Below are positions 51,491 through 60,506 of a DNA stretch of 64,000 nucleotides, one piece after another. This DNA is from Acetomicrobium sp. S15 = DSM 107314. GTDB taxonomy: Bacteria > Synergistota > Synergistia > Synergistales > Thermosynergistaceae. The notes under the pieces were generated by a model. The model worked only from the letters and a program-made list of their open reading frames with translations. It searched no databases and was not told the origin of the DNA. The position numbers were made by a program, and so were the translations under genes. The stretch is from NCBI RefSeq assembly GCF_016125955.1, contig NZ_JADEVE010000184.1, positions 1-64,000 on the forward strand, read 5' to 3'. Position 1 is the first letter of the stretch. Each line of letters opens with the position of its first letter.

Positions 51491-52022
51491 GTATACGGAC
51501 AAGGCGCTGGCTCCCGAAGCTGTGGTCAGCGTAATTAAAGAGCGGTTGGGGGATGCGGTCGAAGTTGTGGGACTGAGAGATCGGAAGGCCGGTTCGAACG
51601 ATACCGTATGTTTTCACGATCTGTGGCTTCGCTGTCCCAAGGACAAGTTCCTCGAGCTCTTAGATATCCTATTCGAGCTCGACTTCCCATTTTTCCACGT
51701 CATGTCTGGGAACGATGAGGGGGAGGCTGTGCTTTTAAACTATCATTTCACTCTATTCCAGAGCAGTGGTAAGGCTTCAAGATTGGGCGTGGCGGTGAGC
51801 GTTTACCTCCCGAAGGACGATCTGACCATGCCGTCAATACAGGACCGTATCCCAGGTGCAGAGTACAGCGAGCGGGAGATGCGGGAGATGCTCGGCATCG
51901 CTTTTTCTGGGATGCCTGACGAATCGCTCGTATTTCTGCCGGAGGATTGGGATGAACAAATCAAACCCTGGCGGCGCGATGAAGCTGGTCCAAAACCGGA
52001 ACAGATACGGGAGCTGTCTTAG
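51465..52022 (+). CDS. mbhK: Mbh hydrogenase subunit K (NuoC-like)
   Basis: This protein of about 185 residues is related to NuoC: LLDILFELDFPFFHVMSGNDEGEAVLLNYHFTLFQSSG, LGVAVSVYLPKDDLTMPSIQDRIPGAEYSEREMREMLGIAFSGMPD. It is peripheral and contacts the catalytic subunit. Start uncertain: ATG 51465 is close to AAGGAGG (51455-51461), ATG 51474 is farther away. Confidence 0.9.
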   Translation: MWPMSRRAEYTDKALAPEAVVSVIKERLGDAVEVVGLRDRKAGSNDTVCFHDLWLRCPKDKFLELLDILFELDFPFFHVMSGNDEGEAVLLNYHFTLFQSSGKASRLGVAVSVYLPKDDLTMPSIQDRIPGAEYSEREMREMLGIAFSGMPDESLVFLPEDWDEQIKPWRRDEAGPKPEQIRELS

Positions 52023-52033
52023 GAGGGCATACA

Positions 52034-53272
52034 ATGGCTGTAGGAGAAGCTAAAACCTATAAAATACCGATAGGCCCCGTTCACGTTGGCCTCAAGGAGC
52101 CTATAACCACATGGCTTGAGGTGGATGGGGAGAGGATAGTAGACATAAAGGTTCGCCCGGGTGCCATCCATCGAGGGATAGAATTCATGGCCAGGGAACG
52201 CAATCCTATCCAGGTTATATATCTGGCGGAGAGGATATGCGGGATCTGCTCCTTCGCCCACATCGAAAGCTTCGTCAGAGCCGTGGAGGACGCCGCATCA
52301 ATCTCCGTACCCAAGCGGGCTCAGTATATAAGGACGATCATGCTCGAGCTCGAGAGGGTCCACTCCCACATCTTGTGGGCCGGCGTAGCCTGTTATACCT
52401 TCGGCTACGATTCGGCTTTCAATCTGGGGTTGCTGCTCAGGGAAAAGGTCATGGATGTGCTCGAGGCCGTGTCGGGCAATCGCGTCAATTACGGCGTAGG
52501 AACGATAGGCGGCGTAAGGCGAGACATAACGCCAGAAGCGGCGGCGGCGCTTGAGGACATGTTGAGTTATTACAGGAGGGAGTTCGCGGCCTTTTACGAG
52601 GTGGCTACAGAAGACCCCATAACGAAGGCGCGCATGAGGCATGTTGGCACTCTGCCGCCCGAGGATGCCGTGCGCTACTGTGCGGTGGGACCGACGGCGA
52701 GGGCGAGCGGCCTCCGGGTCGACCTGCGCTGGTCGTCTCCCTATGAGGCTTACGCCGACATAGAGGTGACGCCCATAGTGCCGCAAGACTACATGGGTGA
52801 GGTCTACGGCGACGTCTTCGACCGTTTCCTCGTGCGGGTTTTAGAGGTCTATCAGTCGCTTGACATAATAGAAAAAGCGCTGTCGGGTTTACCCGAAGGG
52901 CCACTCATGGCGGAGCCGAAACTCCCCAAATTATTGGCCCTTTTGAAGGCCGCCGACGGCGTAGGTTGGAGCAGCATAGAAGCTCCCAGAGGCGATGACG
53001 CGCACATTGTGAAGCTCACGAAGGGAGACGAGAACGTCACGTGGTGGAAGGTGAGAGCCCCAACCTATGCCAACATCGTCTCGTGGCCGATCATGTTCCG
53101 GGGACAAGAGATAGCGGATGCCCCTCTCATCGTAAACAGCATAGATCCGTGCATATCCTGTATGGAGAGGGCCCTCGTGATAGACAAAAGGAGCGGCTCG
53201 TCTGAGGTTTTGACGAAGGAAGAGCTCTTGAAGCGCTCAAGGGAGAAGACGAGGAGGTTGATGGGGCGATGA
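52034..53272 (+). CDS. mbhL: Mbh hydrogenase catalytic large subunit L
   Basis: This 412-residue [NiFe] subunit, group 4, produces H2 from reduced ferredoxin. Both NiFe-ligand motifs are intact: RICGICSFAH with Cys69 and Cys72, and DPCISC with Cys373 and Cys376. This marks it as a true hydrogenase rather than an Mbx/Mbs-type sulfur reductase relative that lacks part of the motif. RVHSHILWAGVACYTFGYDSAFN and VPQDYMGEVYGDVFDRFLVRVLEV are typical of NuoD-related subunits. There is a 36-residue tail after the last motif, and whether it is removed by a protease is not visible. AGGAGGG precedes the ATG. Confidence 0.96.
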   Translation: MAVGEAKTYKIPIGPVHVGLKEPITTWLEVDGERIVDIKVRPGAIHRGIEFMARERNPIQVIYLAERICGICSFAHIESFVRAVEDAASISVPKRAQYIRTIMLELERVHSHILWAGVACYTFGYDSAFNLGLLLREKVMDVLEAVSGNRVNYGVGTIGGVRRDITPEAAAALEDMLSYYRREFAAFYEVATEDPITKARMRHVGTLPPEDAVRYCAVGPTARASGLRVDLRWSSPYEAYADIEVTPIVPQDYMGEVYGDVFDRFLVRVLEVYQSLDIIEKALSGLPEGPLMAEPKLPKLLALLKAADGVGWSSIEAPRGDDAHIVKLTKGDENVTWWKVRAPTYANIVSWPIMFRGQEIADAPLIVNSIDPCISCMERALVIDKRSGSSEVLTKEELLKRSREKTRRLMGR

Positions 53273-54270
53273 GCGTCTTGATATTCGTGGCCAAGCTGAT
53301 CGCAGGCGGTGCGCTTCTATGCTTAGGAGTGCTCCTCGCACTGCTTTACGAGGGCGTCGATCGCATAATCAGCGCACGTATGCAGCGCAGGTTCGGGCCT
53401 CCCCTCCTGCAGCCCTTTTACGACGTATTGAAGCTCCTGGGCAAAGAGTCCATAGTGCCCCGCAGGGCGGTGGCGTGGGCCTTCAATGGGGCTCCTTGGA
53501 TGGCCCTCGTCACTGCGCTCATGGTTTTCCTCTACATACCGATGGGGGCGCTTCCTCCTATATTGGGAAGCGAGGGGGACTTGATCCTCATCACGTATCT
53601 CTTAGCCCTCTCTGCCGTGGCCCTCGTCGTAGGCGGCTTTGCCAGCGGCTCCCCTTATGCGAACGTGGGCTCTCAACGCGAAATGGTGCTGATGATGAGC
53701 TATGAGTTGCCTTTGGCCCTCGTCGTATCGACGATGGCCTGGCTCGTATATCGTCGAGGAATTCCTGGCCCGGCTTTCAGCCTCGAGACCTTTTCTTCCC
53801 TTTCTCTGTGGAATACGGTCGGCTGGGTCGGGGCGCTAGGGCTTTTGTCGCTGTTGCTCGCACTGTTGGCTGTGGTGCCGGCCGAAGTGGGAAAGGTCCC
53901 CATGGACATAGCGGAGGCGAAGACGGAGATCCTCGAGGGGTTGATCTCCGAATATTCGGGGCGCAACTTAGCGCTGCTCAAGCTCACTTACTCCGTTAGG
54001 ACATTGGCGCTGTGCGCCGTGGTCGTCGCGCTTTTCTTCCCTTGGTCTTTAGGCAAGGCGATGGGTCTCTCCGGCGTTGGGCTGTTCGTCATAGATTTCG
54101 TCTGGTTTTGGATCAAGACGTTCGTTGTCCAGACTGTGGGAGTAACGACGGTGCGGACGGCCTTTGGTAGGTTTAAGATCTGGCAGGCCGCGCGCTTCTA
54201 TTGGATTCAGGTCGGCGGCTTGGCCCTGGCGGGCATGCTGCTTCTTACGCTCGAAGTGGCGATCTATTGA
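53269..54270 (+). CDS. mbhM: Mbh hydrogenase membrane anchor subunit M (NuoH-like)
   Basis: This 333-residue membrane protein has about eight helices and the NuoH signatures YEGVDRIISARMQRRFGPPLLQPFYDVLKLLGKES, GSQREMVLMMSYELPLALV and VPMDIAEAKTEILEGLISEYSGRNLALL. It anchors the hydrogenase arm. ATGA overlap with mbhL. Confidence 0.95.
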   Translation: MSVLIFVAKLIAGGALLCLGVLLALLYEGVDRIISARMQRRFGPPLLQPFYDVLKLLGKESIVPRRAVAWAFNGAPWMALVTALMVFLYIPMGALPPILGSEGDLILITYLLALSAVALVVGGFASGSPYANVGSQREMVLMMSYELPLALVVSTMAWLVYRRGIPGPAFSLETFSSLSLWNTVGWVGALGLLSLLLALLAVVPAEVGKVPMDIAEAKTEILEGLISEYSGRNLALLKLTYSVRTLALCAVVVALFFPWSLGKAMGLSGVGLFVIDFVWFWIKTFVVQTVGVTTVRTAFGRFKIWQAARFYWIQVGGLALAGMLLLTLEVAIY

Positions 54271-54283
54271 GGAGGGAATGCCA

Positions 54284-54775
54284 GTGTTAAATCGCATGAC
54301 TTTGCAGATCTTAAAACAAGTTGTCGAGAAGCCGTTTACTAACCTCTTTCCGGTGCCTCATATGCCCGACAATTTGGGAGAGGTATTGAAAGCAGCCGCC
54401 GAAGGGCGCGTGCAGATCAATCCGCCTGTGGAGGTGCCGAAGCATTTTCGCGGCAAAATCGGCTACGATAGGGAAAAGTGCATAGGCTGTCGCCTTTGTA
54501 CGCGCGTGTGCCCGGCCAACGCCATAACCTATATCCCTGAGGATAAGAAGGTTATGGTGCATGTTGATCGTTGTTGTTTTTGCGCGCAGTGCACAGAAAT
54601 ATGCCCGGTGCAATGCTTGTGGATGACGGAAGAGTTCCTGCTCTCATCATACGACAGGAAAGCTCAAGTGGTGATCGATTCAGGCAAAAAAGCCGAAGAG
54701 GTACCGCAGGTCGAGCGCATCCCGTCTGAAGCGCAAGTAATGGAGACCGCCGCGCCAGAAGCCGCATCGTCGTGA
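54284..54775 (+). CDS. mbhN: Mbh hydrogenase ferredoxin-like subunit N (NuoI-like)
   Basis: This protein of about 163 residues has two [4Fe-4S] motifs, CIGCRLCTRVCPA and CCFCAQCTEICPV, which pass electrons from ferredoxin to MbhJ. The N-terminal PFTNLFPVPHMPDNLG segment is typical of MbhN. GTG 54284 is chosen for spacing from GGAGGG; ATG 54278 is too close to it. Last gene of the operon, with a terminator region downstream. Confidence 0.93.
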   Translation: MLNRMTLQILKQVVEKPFTNLFPVPHMPDNLGEVLKAAAEGRVQINPPVEVPKHFRGKIGYDREKCIGCRLCTRVCPANAITYIPEDKKVMVHVDRCCFCAQCTEICPVQCLWMTEEFLLSSYDRKAQVVIDSGKKAEEVPQVERIPSEAQVMETAAPEAASS

Positions 54776-54783
54776 GCTTTTGA

Positions 54784-54802
54784 GCGCACGGCGCGCTTTT
54801 TG
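54784..54802 (+). terminator. Short intrinsic terminator of the mbh operon
   Basis: AGCGC and GCGCT form a short stem around ACGGC, followed immediately by a run of T. It begins about ten bases after the mbhN stop. Confidence 0.6.
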
Positions 54803-54804
54803 AG

Positions 54805-54845
54805 GGCGGAGGGGAGCTCTGATGTGACTGAAGCTTCCCTCCGCC
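54805..54845. terminator. Strong bidirectional stem-loop between mbhN and gltX
   Basis: GGCGGAGGGGAGCT (54805-54818) pairs with AGCTTCCCTCCGCC (54832-54845), a 14-bp stem with one mismatch or G-U pair and a 13-nt loop. It lies four bases after the gltX stop codon on the minus strand; there the T-run is absent but it is well placed to end both converging transcripts. Confidence 0.7.
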
Positions 54846-54849
54846 AATT

Positions 54850-56157
54850 TCAGATCAGGTTGTAATGAGATAGGCGCTTTTTTACCTCGTCGCGCCCGAG
54901 TAGCTGGGCCACCTCGAAGATTCCCGGGCTCACCTTCCTTCCGGTGAGGACCAATCGCAACGGCATCGCCACATCTTTCAGCTTCATCCCTTTTTCATCG
55001 CACCATTGTCGTGCGAAGTTTTCCATCTGTGGCGCTTCCCACGGCTCTATCGCCAGAAGGGCACGGAAGAAGGGGCGAAGGCTCTCTGCTTTATCTGCCG
55101 ACTCCTTGCCGTCATAGCGTTTAGCGACGCTATTAAAATCGAAGAAGTAATCCGTAAATTCGGCGATCTCTACGAGTGTCCTCCCTCTGCCCTCAAGGAG
55201 GCTTACGGCTTGCTCTAAATAGGAGCGGTCGAATTGCTCGACTGGAAGCCCGAGCTTTTTCCAAAAAGGTAGCACCGCATCGACGAGGGATTTAGGGTCC
55301 ATCATCTTTATATGTTCCTGGTTGACGTAGTTGAGTTTATCCATGTCGAAAATGGCGGCCCTCTTCACGACGCGAGAGATCTCGAAGAGCCGAGTTGCCT
55401 CCTCCCTCGTGAATATCTCCTTGTCGCCGCCTGGCGACCATCCGAGGAGGGCGAGGAAGTTAAAGACAGCCTCGGGTAGGTACCCCATGTCCTTGTACTC
55501 GTGGACGCTCGTGGCACCATGCCTCTTGGAGAGCTTCTTCTTGTCTTTGCCGAGTATCATGGGCAGGTGGGCGAAGCGCGGCAATTCCCAGCCAAAAGCC
55601 TTGTAAAACAAAATCTGCTTGGGCGTGTTGGCTATGTGGTCTTCCCCCCTTATGACCCAATTTATGGCCATGTGGTGATCGTCTATCACTACGGCGTAGT
55701 TGTAGGTGGGGGTGCCGTCGCTCTTCATTAAGACCTGGTCCTTCAGCGTCTCGCTTTTGACGCTTATCGCTCCGTACACGGCATCTTCGAACGATATCGT
55801 CTCTCCCTGGGGTATTTTGAATATTATCGCCGCTCCGTCGCGATAGGCCAGACCGCGCGATACTAAATCTTCGGCGCATTCCATATAAAGCTCCAATCTC
55901 TCAGACTGCCGATAAGGGCCATAAGGACCTCCGCAATCCGGTCCTTCGTCCCAATCCAGTCCCAACCATCGCAATCCGGCATATATCGTATCCTCATAGG
56001 CCTGCGTGGATCGCTCCCTGTCCGTATCCTCTATCCTCAACACAAATCTTCCGCCGTGTTTTTTGGCCCATAGCCAGTTGAAGAGAGCCGTATGGGCACC
56101 TCCTATGTGAAGGGCGCCCGTGGGGCTCGGGGCAAACCTGACGCGCACATCTGTCAT
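54850..56157 (-). CDS. gltX: Glutamyl-tRNA synthetase (shortened form)
   Basis: This 435-residue class I synthetase has the HIGH-type motif FAPSPTGALHIGGAHTALFN near the start, RIEDTDRERS, TPTYNYAVVIDDHHMAINWVIRGEDHIANTPKQI and the KMSKS-type KKLSKRHGA near residue 217. It is shorter than the usual 470-490. The sequence goes straight from SRGLAY to AAIIFKIP, missing the roughly 45-50 residues that normally carry the FCxC-type cysteines and the PPRYDGxCR segment. The anticodon-binding C-terminus is present and ends KKRLSHYNLI. Whether it is the main GluRS or a second copy cannot be decided here. Confidence 0.9.
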   Translation of the reverse strand: MTDVRVRFAPSPTGALHIGGAHTALFNWLWAKKHGGRFVLRIEDTDRERSTQAYEDTIYAGLRWLGLDWDEGPDCGGPYGPYRQSERLELYMECAEDLVSRGLAYRDGAAIIFKIPQGETISFEDAVYGAISVKSETLKDQVLMKSDGTPTYNYAVVIDDHHMAINWVIRGEDHIANTPKQILFYKAFGWELPRFAHLPMILGKDKKKLSKRHGATSVHEYKDMGYLPEAVFNFLALLGWSPGGDKEIFTREEATRLFEISRVVKRAAIFDMDKLNYVNQEHIKMMDPKSLVDAVLPFWKKLGLPVEQFDRSYLEQAVSLLEGRGRTLVEIAEFTDYFFDFNSVAKRYDGKESADKAESLRPFFRALLAIEPWEAPQMENFARQWCDEKGMKLKDVAMPLRLVLTGRKVSPGIFEVAQLLGRDEVKKRLSHYNLI

Positions 56158-56210
56158 CGTGCTATCCTCCTATTTCTCATCTCGTTCCTTGCGGCCTCGG
56201 CGAAAAGGCT

Positions 56211-56240
56211 TTTACAGACCGGCATTCTGTGAGATTATAT
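56211..56240 (+). promoter_or_regulatory. Candidate polA promoter
   Basis: TTTACA (56211-56216) and TTATAT (56235-56240) are 18 bp apart, 40 bases upstream of the polA start, in the divergent gap with gltX. Confidence 0.45.
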
Positions 56241-56279
56241 ACAAATATGGCTTTGTCTGCCAGGAACGGAGGGGGAAAA

Positions 56280-58841
56280 TTGGCCAAGCAAAAACTATTG
56301 CTCGTGGACGGCCATGCCTTGGCCTTCAGGGCTTTCTATGCCCTGCCGGAGCTGAACGCTCCGGACGGCACGCCCACGAACGCCGTTTTGGGCTTCGTGA
56401 ACATGCTCCTGAAGGTCCTCAACGATGAAAAGCCGACACATGTGGCCGTAGTGTTCGATGCCAAGGGTGAGACTTTCAGGCATCAAGCTTACCGCGAATA
56501 CAAGGCAGGACGCCAGCCGGCACCTGACGCTTTCAAGGTTCAACTCCCTTTGATAAAGGAGCTGGTCGCGCTTTTGGGGCTGCCGGTGTTCGAAGTGGAA
56601 GGGGTAGAGGCTGACGACGTCATAGCGTCAGCTGCCTTGCGCGCTGCAAATTCTGGCGTAGAGGCCCTGATCCTCACGGCGGATAAAGACCTAATGCAGA
56701 TCTTGGCACCAGGCATCCGGGTCATCAAGCCGTCGAGGGGGGTGAGCGATTTTAAGGTTTACGACGCCGAAACCTTCACAGAAGAGTACGGCTTTCCTCC
56801 GCGAGCGTTCGTCGATTATCTGGCTTTGGTGGGCGATAAGGTGGACAACGTGCCCGGGGTTCCGGGAATAGGGGACAAGAGGGCATCTTCTCTGTTGCGC
56901 GAATACGGCTCCGTTGAGGGCATCTTTGAGCATCTGGATGAGCTGCCTTCTTCTCTGAAAGAGAAAATAGAGCCCCTTCGCGACCGCATATTGGAGAGCA
57001 GGAGTTTGGCGAAGCTCGAGGCCGATTTGCCGGTCGAGGTTGAAAGCTTCCTGCCCAAAGAGCCCGATGTCGATGGGCTTAAGGCACTTTGCAGGAAGCT
57101 CGGCCTCAAAAAGTTGGCGGAGAGGCTCAAAATAGAGATAGACGATCCGAAAAAGTCGGAGGAAAGATCGATAACAGCAAAGCCCGCACTGCAAAATTCT
57201 TCCATCGATGAGTTGGCAGGCGAAGACGAACTCGTCATAGCCTGGCAGGGTGAGGGAGTTTACCCAAAGCATTTCGCCATTAAAAAGTTGCTCATTTCGT
57301 CGAGGGATGGAAGGCGCTCACTTATAGAATCCCCATCCAAGGGTTGGCCTGTTGAGGCCTTGAGCGCGCTTCGCAGCTCCAAATTTTACCTCTGGGGTTA
57401 TAAGGAATTCTGCCAAGCCTTAGGGGAGCTGCCCGTGCCCTGCGAGCGCATCTGGGACGTAAAAGTGGGCCACTACCTGTTGCACCCTGATATGCCCGAC
57501 CACGGCCTTAAGACTTCGGGAGGCTTATTTCCGGTCACCTTGCTCGAGCAGGGCGACGCGATATGGCATGCTAAAGAAGCGCAGGAGGCAGGCTTTGGCG
57601 ACGAAGCCCTGCGCAAGCTCATGATAGAGATAGACCAACCCCTCTCTCCCGTCCTGGCTGAAATGGAAGCCTATGGTCTGGCTGTAGACAGAAAAATGCT
57701 CGAAGGCTTGGCAGGAGAGCTCGCTATCCGCATAAAGGAGGTGGAAGCCTCCATAGCGCGAATGGCCGGTACAGAGATAAACCTCAACTCGCCCAAGCAG
57801 GTGGGGTGGCTGCTCTTCGAAAAACTTGGACTGCCTCCGACCAAAAGGACGAAGACGGGTTATTCCACCGACGTTACCGTGTTGGAAGAGCTCTCTAAGC
57901 TTGATACCGAGCTCAGCGAGGTTCCCAAAAAATTGCTCGAACACCGTGAGCTTTCAAAGTTGCTCTCCGGCTTTGCGCAGGCCATCCTGCGGGCTATCGA
58001 CCAAGAGAGCGGGTGCGTGCATTCCACCTTCGACCACACCTCTACTGGGACCGGCAGGCTCAGCAGCAGAGACCCTAACATCCAAAACATCCCGGCCTAT
58101 GGAGAAAACGCTTTTGCGCTGCGAAAGGCCTTCATCCCCCATGAGCCGGACAGGGTTTTCGTGGCGGGCGATTATTCCCAGATAGAGCTCCGCGTCCTCG
58201 CTCACCTTTCGAAGGAGGAGCGCTTGTTAGAGGCCTTTTCTGCTGGGCGCGATATTCACGCCGAAACGGCTTCGTGGGTTTTTGGAGTTGCCGGAGACGC
58301 TGTTACACCTGAGTTGCGCAGGTTGGCCAAAATGATAAATTTCGGGCTTTTGTATGGCATGAGTTCCTTCGGCCTATCCCAGCGGCTCGGCATCGCGAGG
58401 AGCGAGGCGCAAAAGATAATGGAACGTTACTTCCAGGCCCTTCCCAAGGTCAAGGATTACCTCGAAAGAAGTTTCGAGGAGGCCAAGGCGAGAGGATACA
58501 CCCTTTCCATATTCGGGAGGCGGCGCCCCCTGAATGAAGTTTCTACTACGGAAGGAAGGGGTGCCGACGCTATGAGGCGCGTAGCCATAAATACCCCTAT
58601 TCAAAGCAGCGCTGCTGATGTCGCAAAGCTTGCCATGATCAAGTTCTCGAAGAAGGCCGAGCATTTGAGCGGCGAAGCGAGAATGGTCCTTCAGATTCAC
58701 GATTCCATAGTATGCGAATGCCACGGGCAAAACTCGGGCGAAGTCGAAGAGGCGCTCAAAGAGACGATGGAAAGCGCGGTAAAGCTCGACGTGCCGGTAC
58801 TGGTTCAAATGAAGCGCGGCAAGTCCTTGGCAGAGGTGTGA
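56280..58841 (+). CDS. polA: DNA polymerase I
   Basis: This 853-residue polymerase acts in repair and Okazaki-fragment processing. The N-terminal 5'-3' exonuclease domain (about 1-290) has LLVDGHALAFRAFYALP, GVEADDVIASAA, LTADKDLMQI and GDKVDNVPGVPGIGDKRA. The middle domain (about 300-480) lacks the DxE signature of a proofreading exonuclease. The polymerase domain has GTGRLSSRDPNIQNIP, motif A DYSQIELRVLAHLS, motif B RRLAKMINFGLLYGMS and motif C QIHDSIVCE. TTG 56280 follows GGAGGGGG at ideal spacing; an upstream ATG at 56229 has none. Confidence 0.96.
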   Translation: MAKQKLLLVDGHALAFRAFYALPELNAPDGTPTNAVLGFVNMLLKVLNDEKPTHVAVVFDAKGETFRHQAYREYKAGRQPAPDAFKVQLPLIKELVALLGLPVFEVEGVEADDVIASAALRAANSGVEALILTADKDLMQILAPGIRVIKPSRGVSDFKVYDAETFTEEYGFPPRAFVDYLALVGDKVDNVPGVPGIGDKRASSLLREYGSVEGIFEHLDELPSSLKEKIEPLRDRILESRSLAKLEADLPVEVESFLPKEPDVDGLKALCRKLGLKKLAERLKIEIDDPKKSEERSITAKPALQNSSIDELAGEDELVIAWQGEGVYPKHFAIKKLLISSRDGRRSLIESPSKGWPVEALSALRSSKFYLWGYKEFCQALGELPVPCERIWDVKVGHYLLHPDMPDHGLKTSGGLFPVTLLEQGDAIWHAKEAQEAGFGDEALRKLMIEIDQPLSPVLAEMEAYGLAVDRKMLEGLAGELAIRIKEVEASIARMAGTEINLNSPKQVGWLLFEKLGLPPTKRTKTGYSTDVTVLEELSKLDTELSEVPKKLLEHRELSKLLSGFAQAILRAIDQESGCVHSTFDHTSTGTGRLSSRDPNIQNIPAYGENAFALRKAFIPHEPDRVFVAGDYSQIELRVLAHLSKEERLLEAFSAGRDIHAETASWVFGVAGDAVTPELRRLAKMINFGLLYGMSSFGLSQRLGIARSEAQKIMERYFQALPKVKDYLERSFEEAKARGYTLSIFGRRRPLNEVSTTEGRGADAMRRVAINTPIQSSAADVAKLAMIKFSKKAEHLSGEARMVLQIHDSIVCECHGQNSGEVEEALKETMESAVKLDVPVLVQMKRGKSLAEV

Positions 58842-58843
58842 GG

Positions 58844-60340
58844 TCAAAACAAAAGCATAAGAGCTAAGAGAAAACCCGCTATCGCCCATGGCAGCGCTGA
58901 AACCTGGGGACTTGCCAGCCACGGCGTCATGGCGACCAGGCAAACGCCCAAAAAGAGCCTGCCTTTGTTGAGGCGACCTTCTTTTTCGGGCGGAGGTTGA
59001 ATATCTTGGGCGAGCCAAAACGACCTCACCCTCTCGGCCTGCTCCCTGATAACATCCATCGCAGCCTCAAAAGGATGAGTCATCTGCCAGGTCGTCACCT
59101 CGTCCAGCGCTTTTTTAAGGACATCCTCGCTGGACGAGGTGGGGTCTAAGGCCATAAGGTGCCCCTCAAGCGTGGAAAGTGCTCTCACGAGGTAGAGAAA
59201 AGGGCGCGGTATCTTGAAGCCGTGCTGTGCGGAGAGGGTGGTTAAGGCCTCGAAGATCTCCGAAAGGGAAACCCTCCCCACAGGCCGACTCAAATAATCT
59301 TCGAGCATGTCATACATTTGGCTTTGAAGAGCTGTGGCCTCGTGCGAAGGAGGCAGGAACCCTAAGGATAGAAACACGCGGTGAGCCCTCTCTGCGTCTG
59401 CATGAAGCACCGCTTCGAGGAGTCTCAAAAATTTGCGTCGCATGACTTCCGGCACAAAGACCATTGCACCAAAGTCAAGGACTATAAGTTGTCCATCTTC
59501 GTTAACTAACAAGTTACCGGCATGAGGGTCAGCATGAACCATGCCCGCCTCTATGAACTGGATCGAATATATCTGGACGAGCTTGCTGGCCATCTCTCTT
59601 TTGGCGAGCATAGAAAGAGACGGTATCGCTTTGTCCAGGCGAACCCCTTGGTGGTAGGTCATGGTGAGGACCCTCTTACTGCACAGTTGATTTATCGGTT
59701 GGGGGACGATGATGCCTGAACCTTCGGCCACTTTTGCGCGGAATCGCGCCATGGATGACGCTTCTCGCAGGAAATCCATCTCGTGCTGCATCTGCAAAGC
59801 GAGTTCGGCGACGAGGTCTTCCAGCGTGAAGGGGAGCCTCGATGGGCTCGGTAACCACTTGGACAAGTGGCGCATAATCCGGAGGTCTCTTGCAACTTGA
59901 GCCTCCAAGCCGGGACGTCTAACCTTTATGGCCACAGTTCGGCCGTCGGCCAACAGGCCGCGGTATACCTGTGCTATGCTTGCAGAGCCGATGGGCTCTT
60001 TGTCGTAGTCTACTATGGCTTCAGCCGCCTCTCCCAATTCTTCGTCTATAATTGTCTTGACTTGCGAGAACGGAGCGGGTTTGACCTCGTCGAGCAGCTC
60101 AGAGAGGGCCTGCAAGACTTCGGGAGGCAGCAAGTCCACATGGCAGCTGAGCATTTGCCCGAGCTTTATGAACGTAGGCCCTAACGCCTCTAAAACTTCC
60201 TTGAGGCTTTGTGCCTCTTCGTCTGTGAGTATCCTTTGTCTCGGCAGGCGGTCGGCCTTGTAAAGACGTGCGAGGGGAGGACCGAGCGTGATTAAGACCC
60301 GCACAAATCGCATGGCGTGAAGTAGCGAGCGCCAGTTCAT
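58844..60340 (-). CDS. UbiB/ABC1/ADCK-family atypical kinase
   Basis: This 498-residue protein of the ABC1 family has the signature FIKLGQMLSCHVDLLPPEVLQAL (KxGQ), the nucleotide-binding GSASIAQVYRG, AIKVRRPG, the catalytic DPHAGNLLV and metal-binding VLDFGAM, and a C-terminal membrane hairpin (LFLGVCLVAMTPWLASP; ALPWAIAGFLLALMLLF). UbiB proteins support isoprenoid quinone or lipid metabolism through ATPase activity. No quinone genes are nearby. ATG 60340 follows AGGAGGGG. Its 3' end is two bases from the polA stop. Confidence 0.93.
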   Translation of the reverse strand: MNWRSLLHAMRFVRVLITLGPPLARLYKADRLPRQRILTDEEAQSLKEVLEALGPTFIKLGQMLSCHVDLLPPEVLQALSELLDEVKPAPFSQVKTIIDEELGEAAEAIVDYDKEPIGSASIAQVYRGLLADGRTVAIKVRRPGLEAQVARDLRIMRHLSKWLPSPSRLPFTLEDLVAELALQMQHEMDFLREASSMARFRAKVAEGSGIIVPQPINQLCSKRVLTMTYHQGVRLDKAIPSLSMLAKREMASKLVQIYSIQFIEAGMVHADPHAGNLLVNEDGQLIVLDFGAMVFVPEVMRRKFLRLLEAVLHADAERAHRVFLSLGFLPPSHEATALQSQMYDMLEDYLSRPVGRVSLSEIFEALTTLSAQHGFKIPRPFLYLVRALSTLEGHLMALDPTSSSEDVLKKALDEVTTWQMTHPFEAAMDVIREQAERVRSFWLAQDIQPPPEKEGRLNKGRLFLGVCLVAMTPWLASPQVSALPWAIAGFLLALMLLF

Positions 60341-60506
60341 AAAAGCCCCTCCTGGAGGTAAAATTGCGGATATGTCAATGCGTCTGAATATGCTTTCATT
60401 ATAGAGCAGATGACGATTTTTGACACCCTCAAAAGAAGGGAAATCGCGTATCATTAATGGACGTCCTCATTGGGACGGTCAACGAAAGGAGACGGTAGGT
60501 TTGGTT

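Noticed and set aside
52034-53272. Mbx/Mbs-type sulfur reductase instead of hydrogenase
   Set aside because: Both Ni-ligand CxxC motifs are intact, and the operon has a single MrpD-like subunit in the mbh order.
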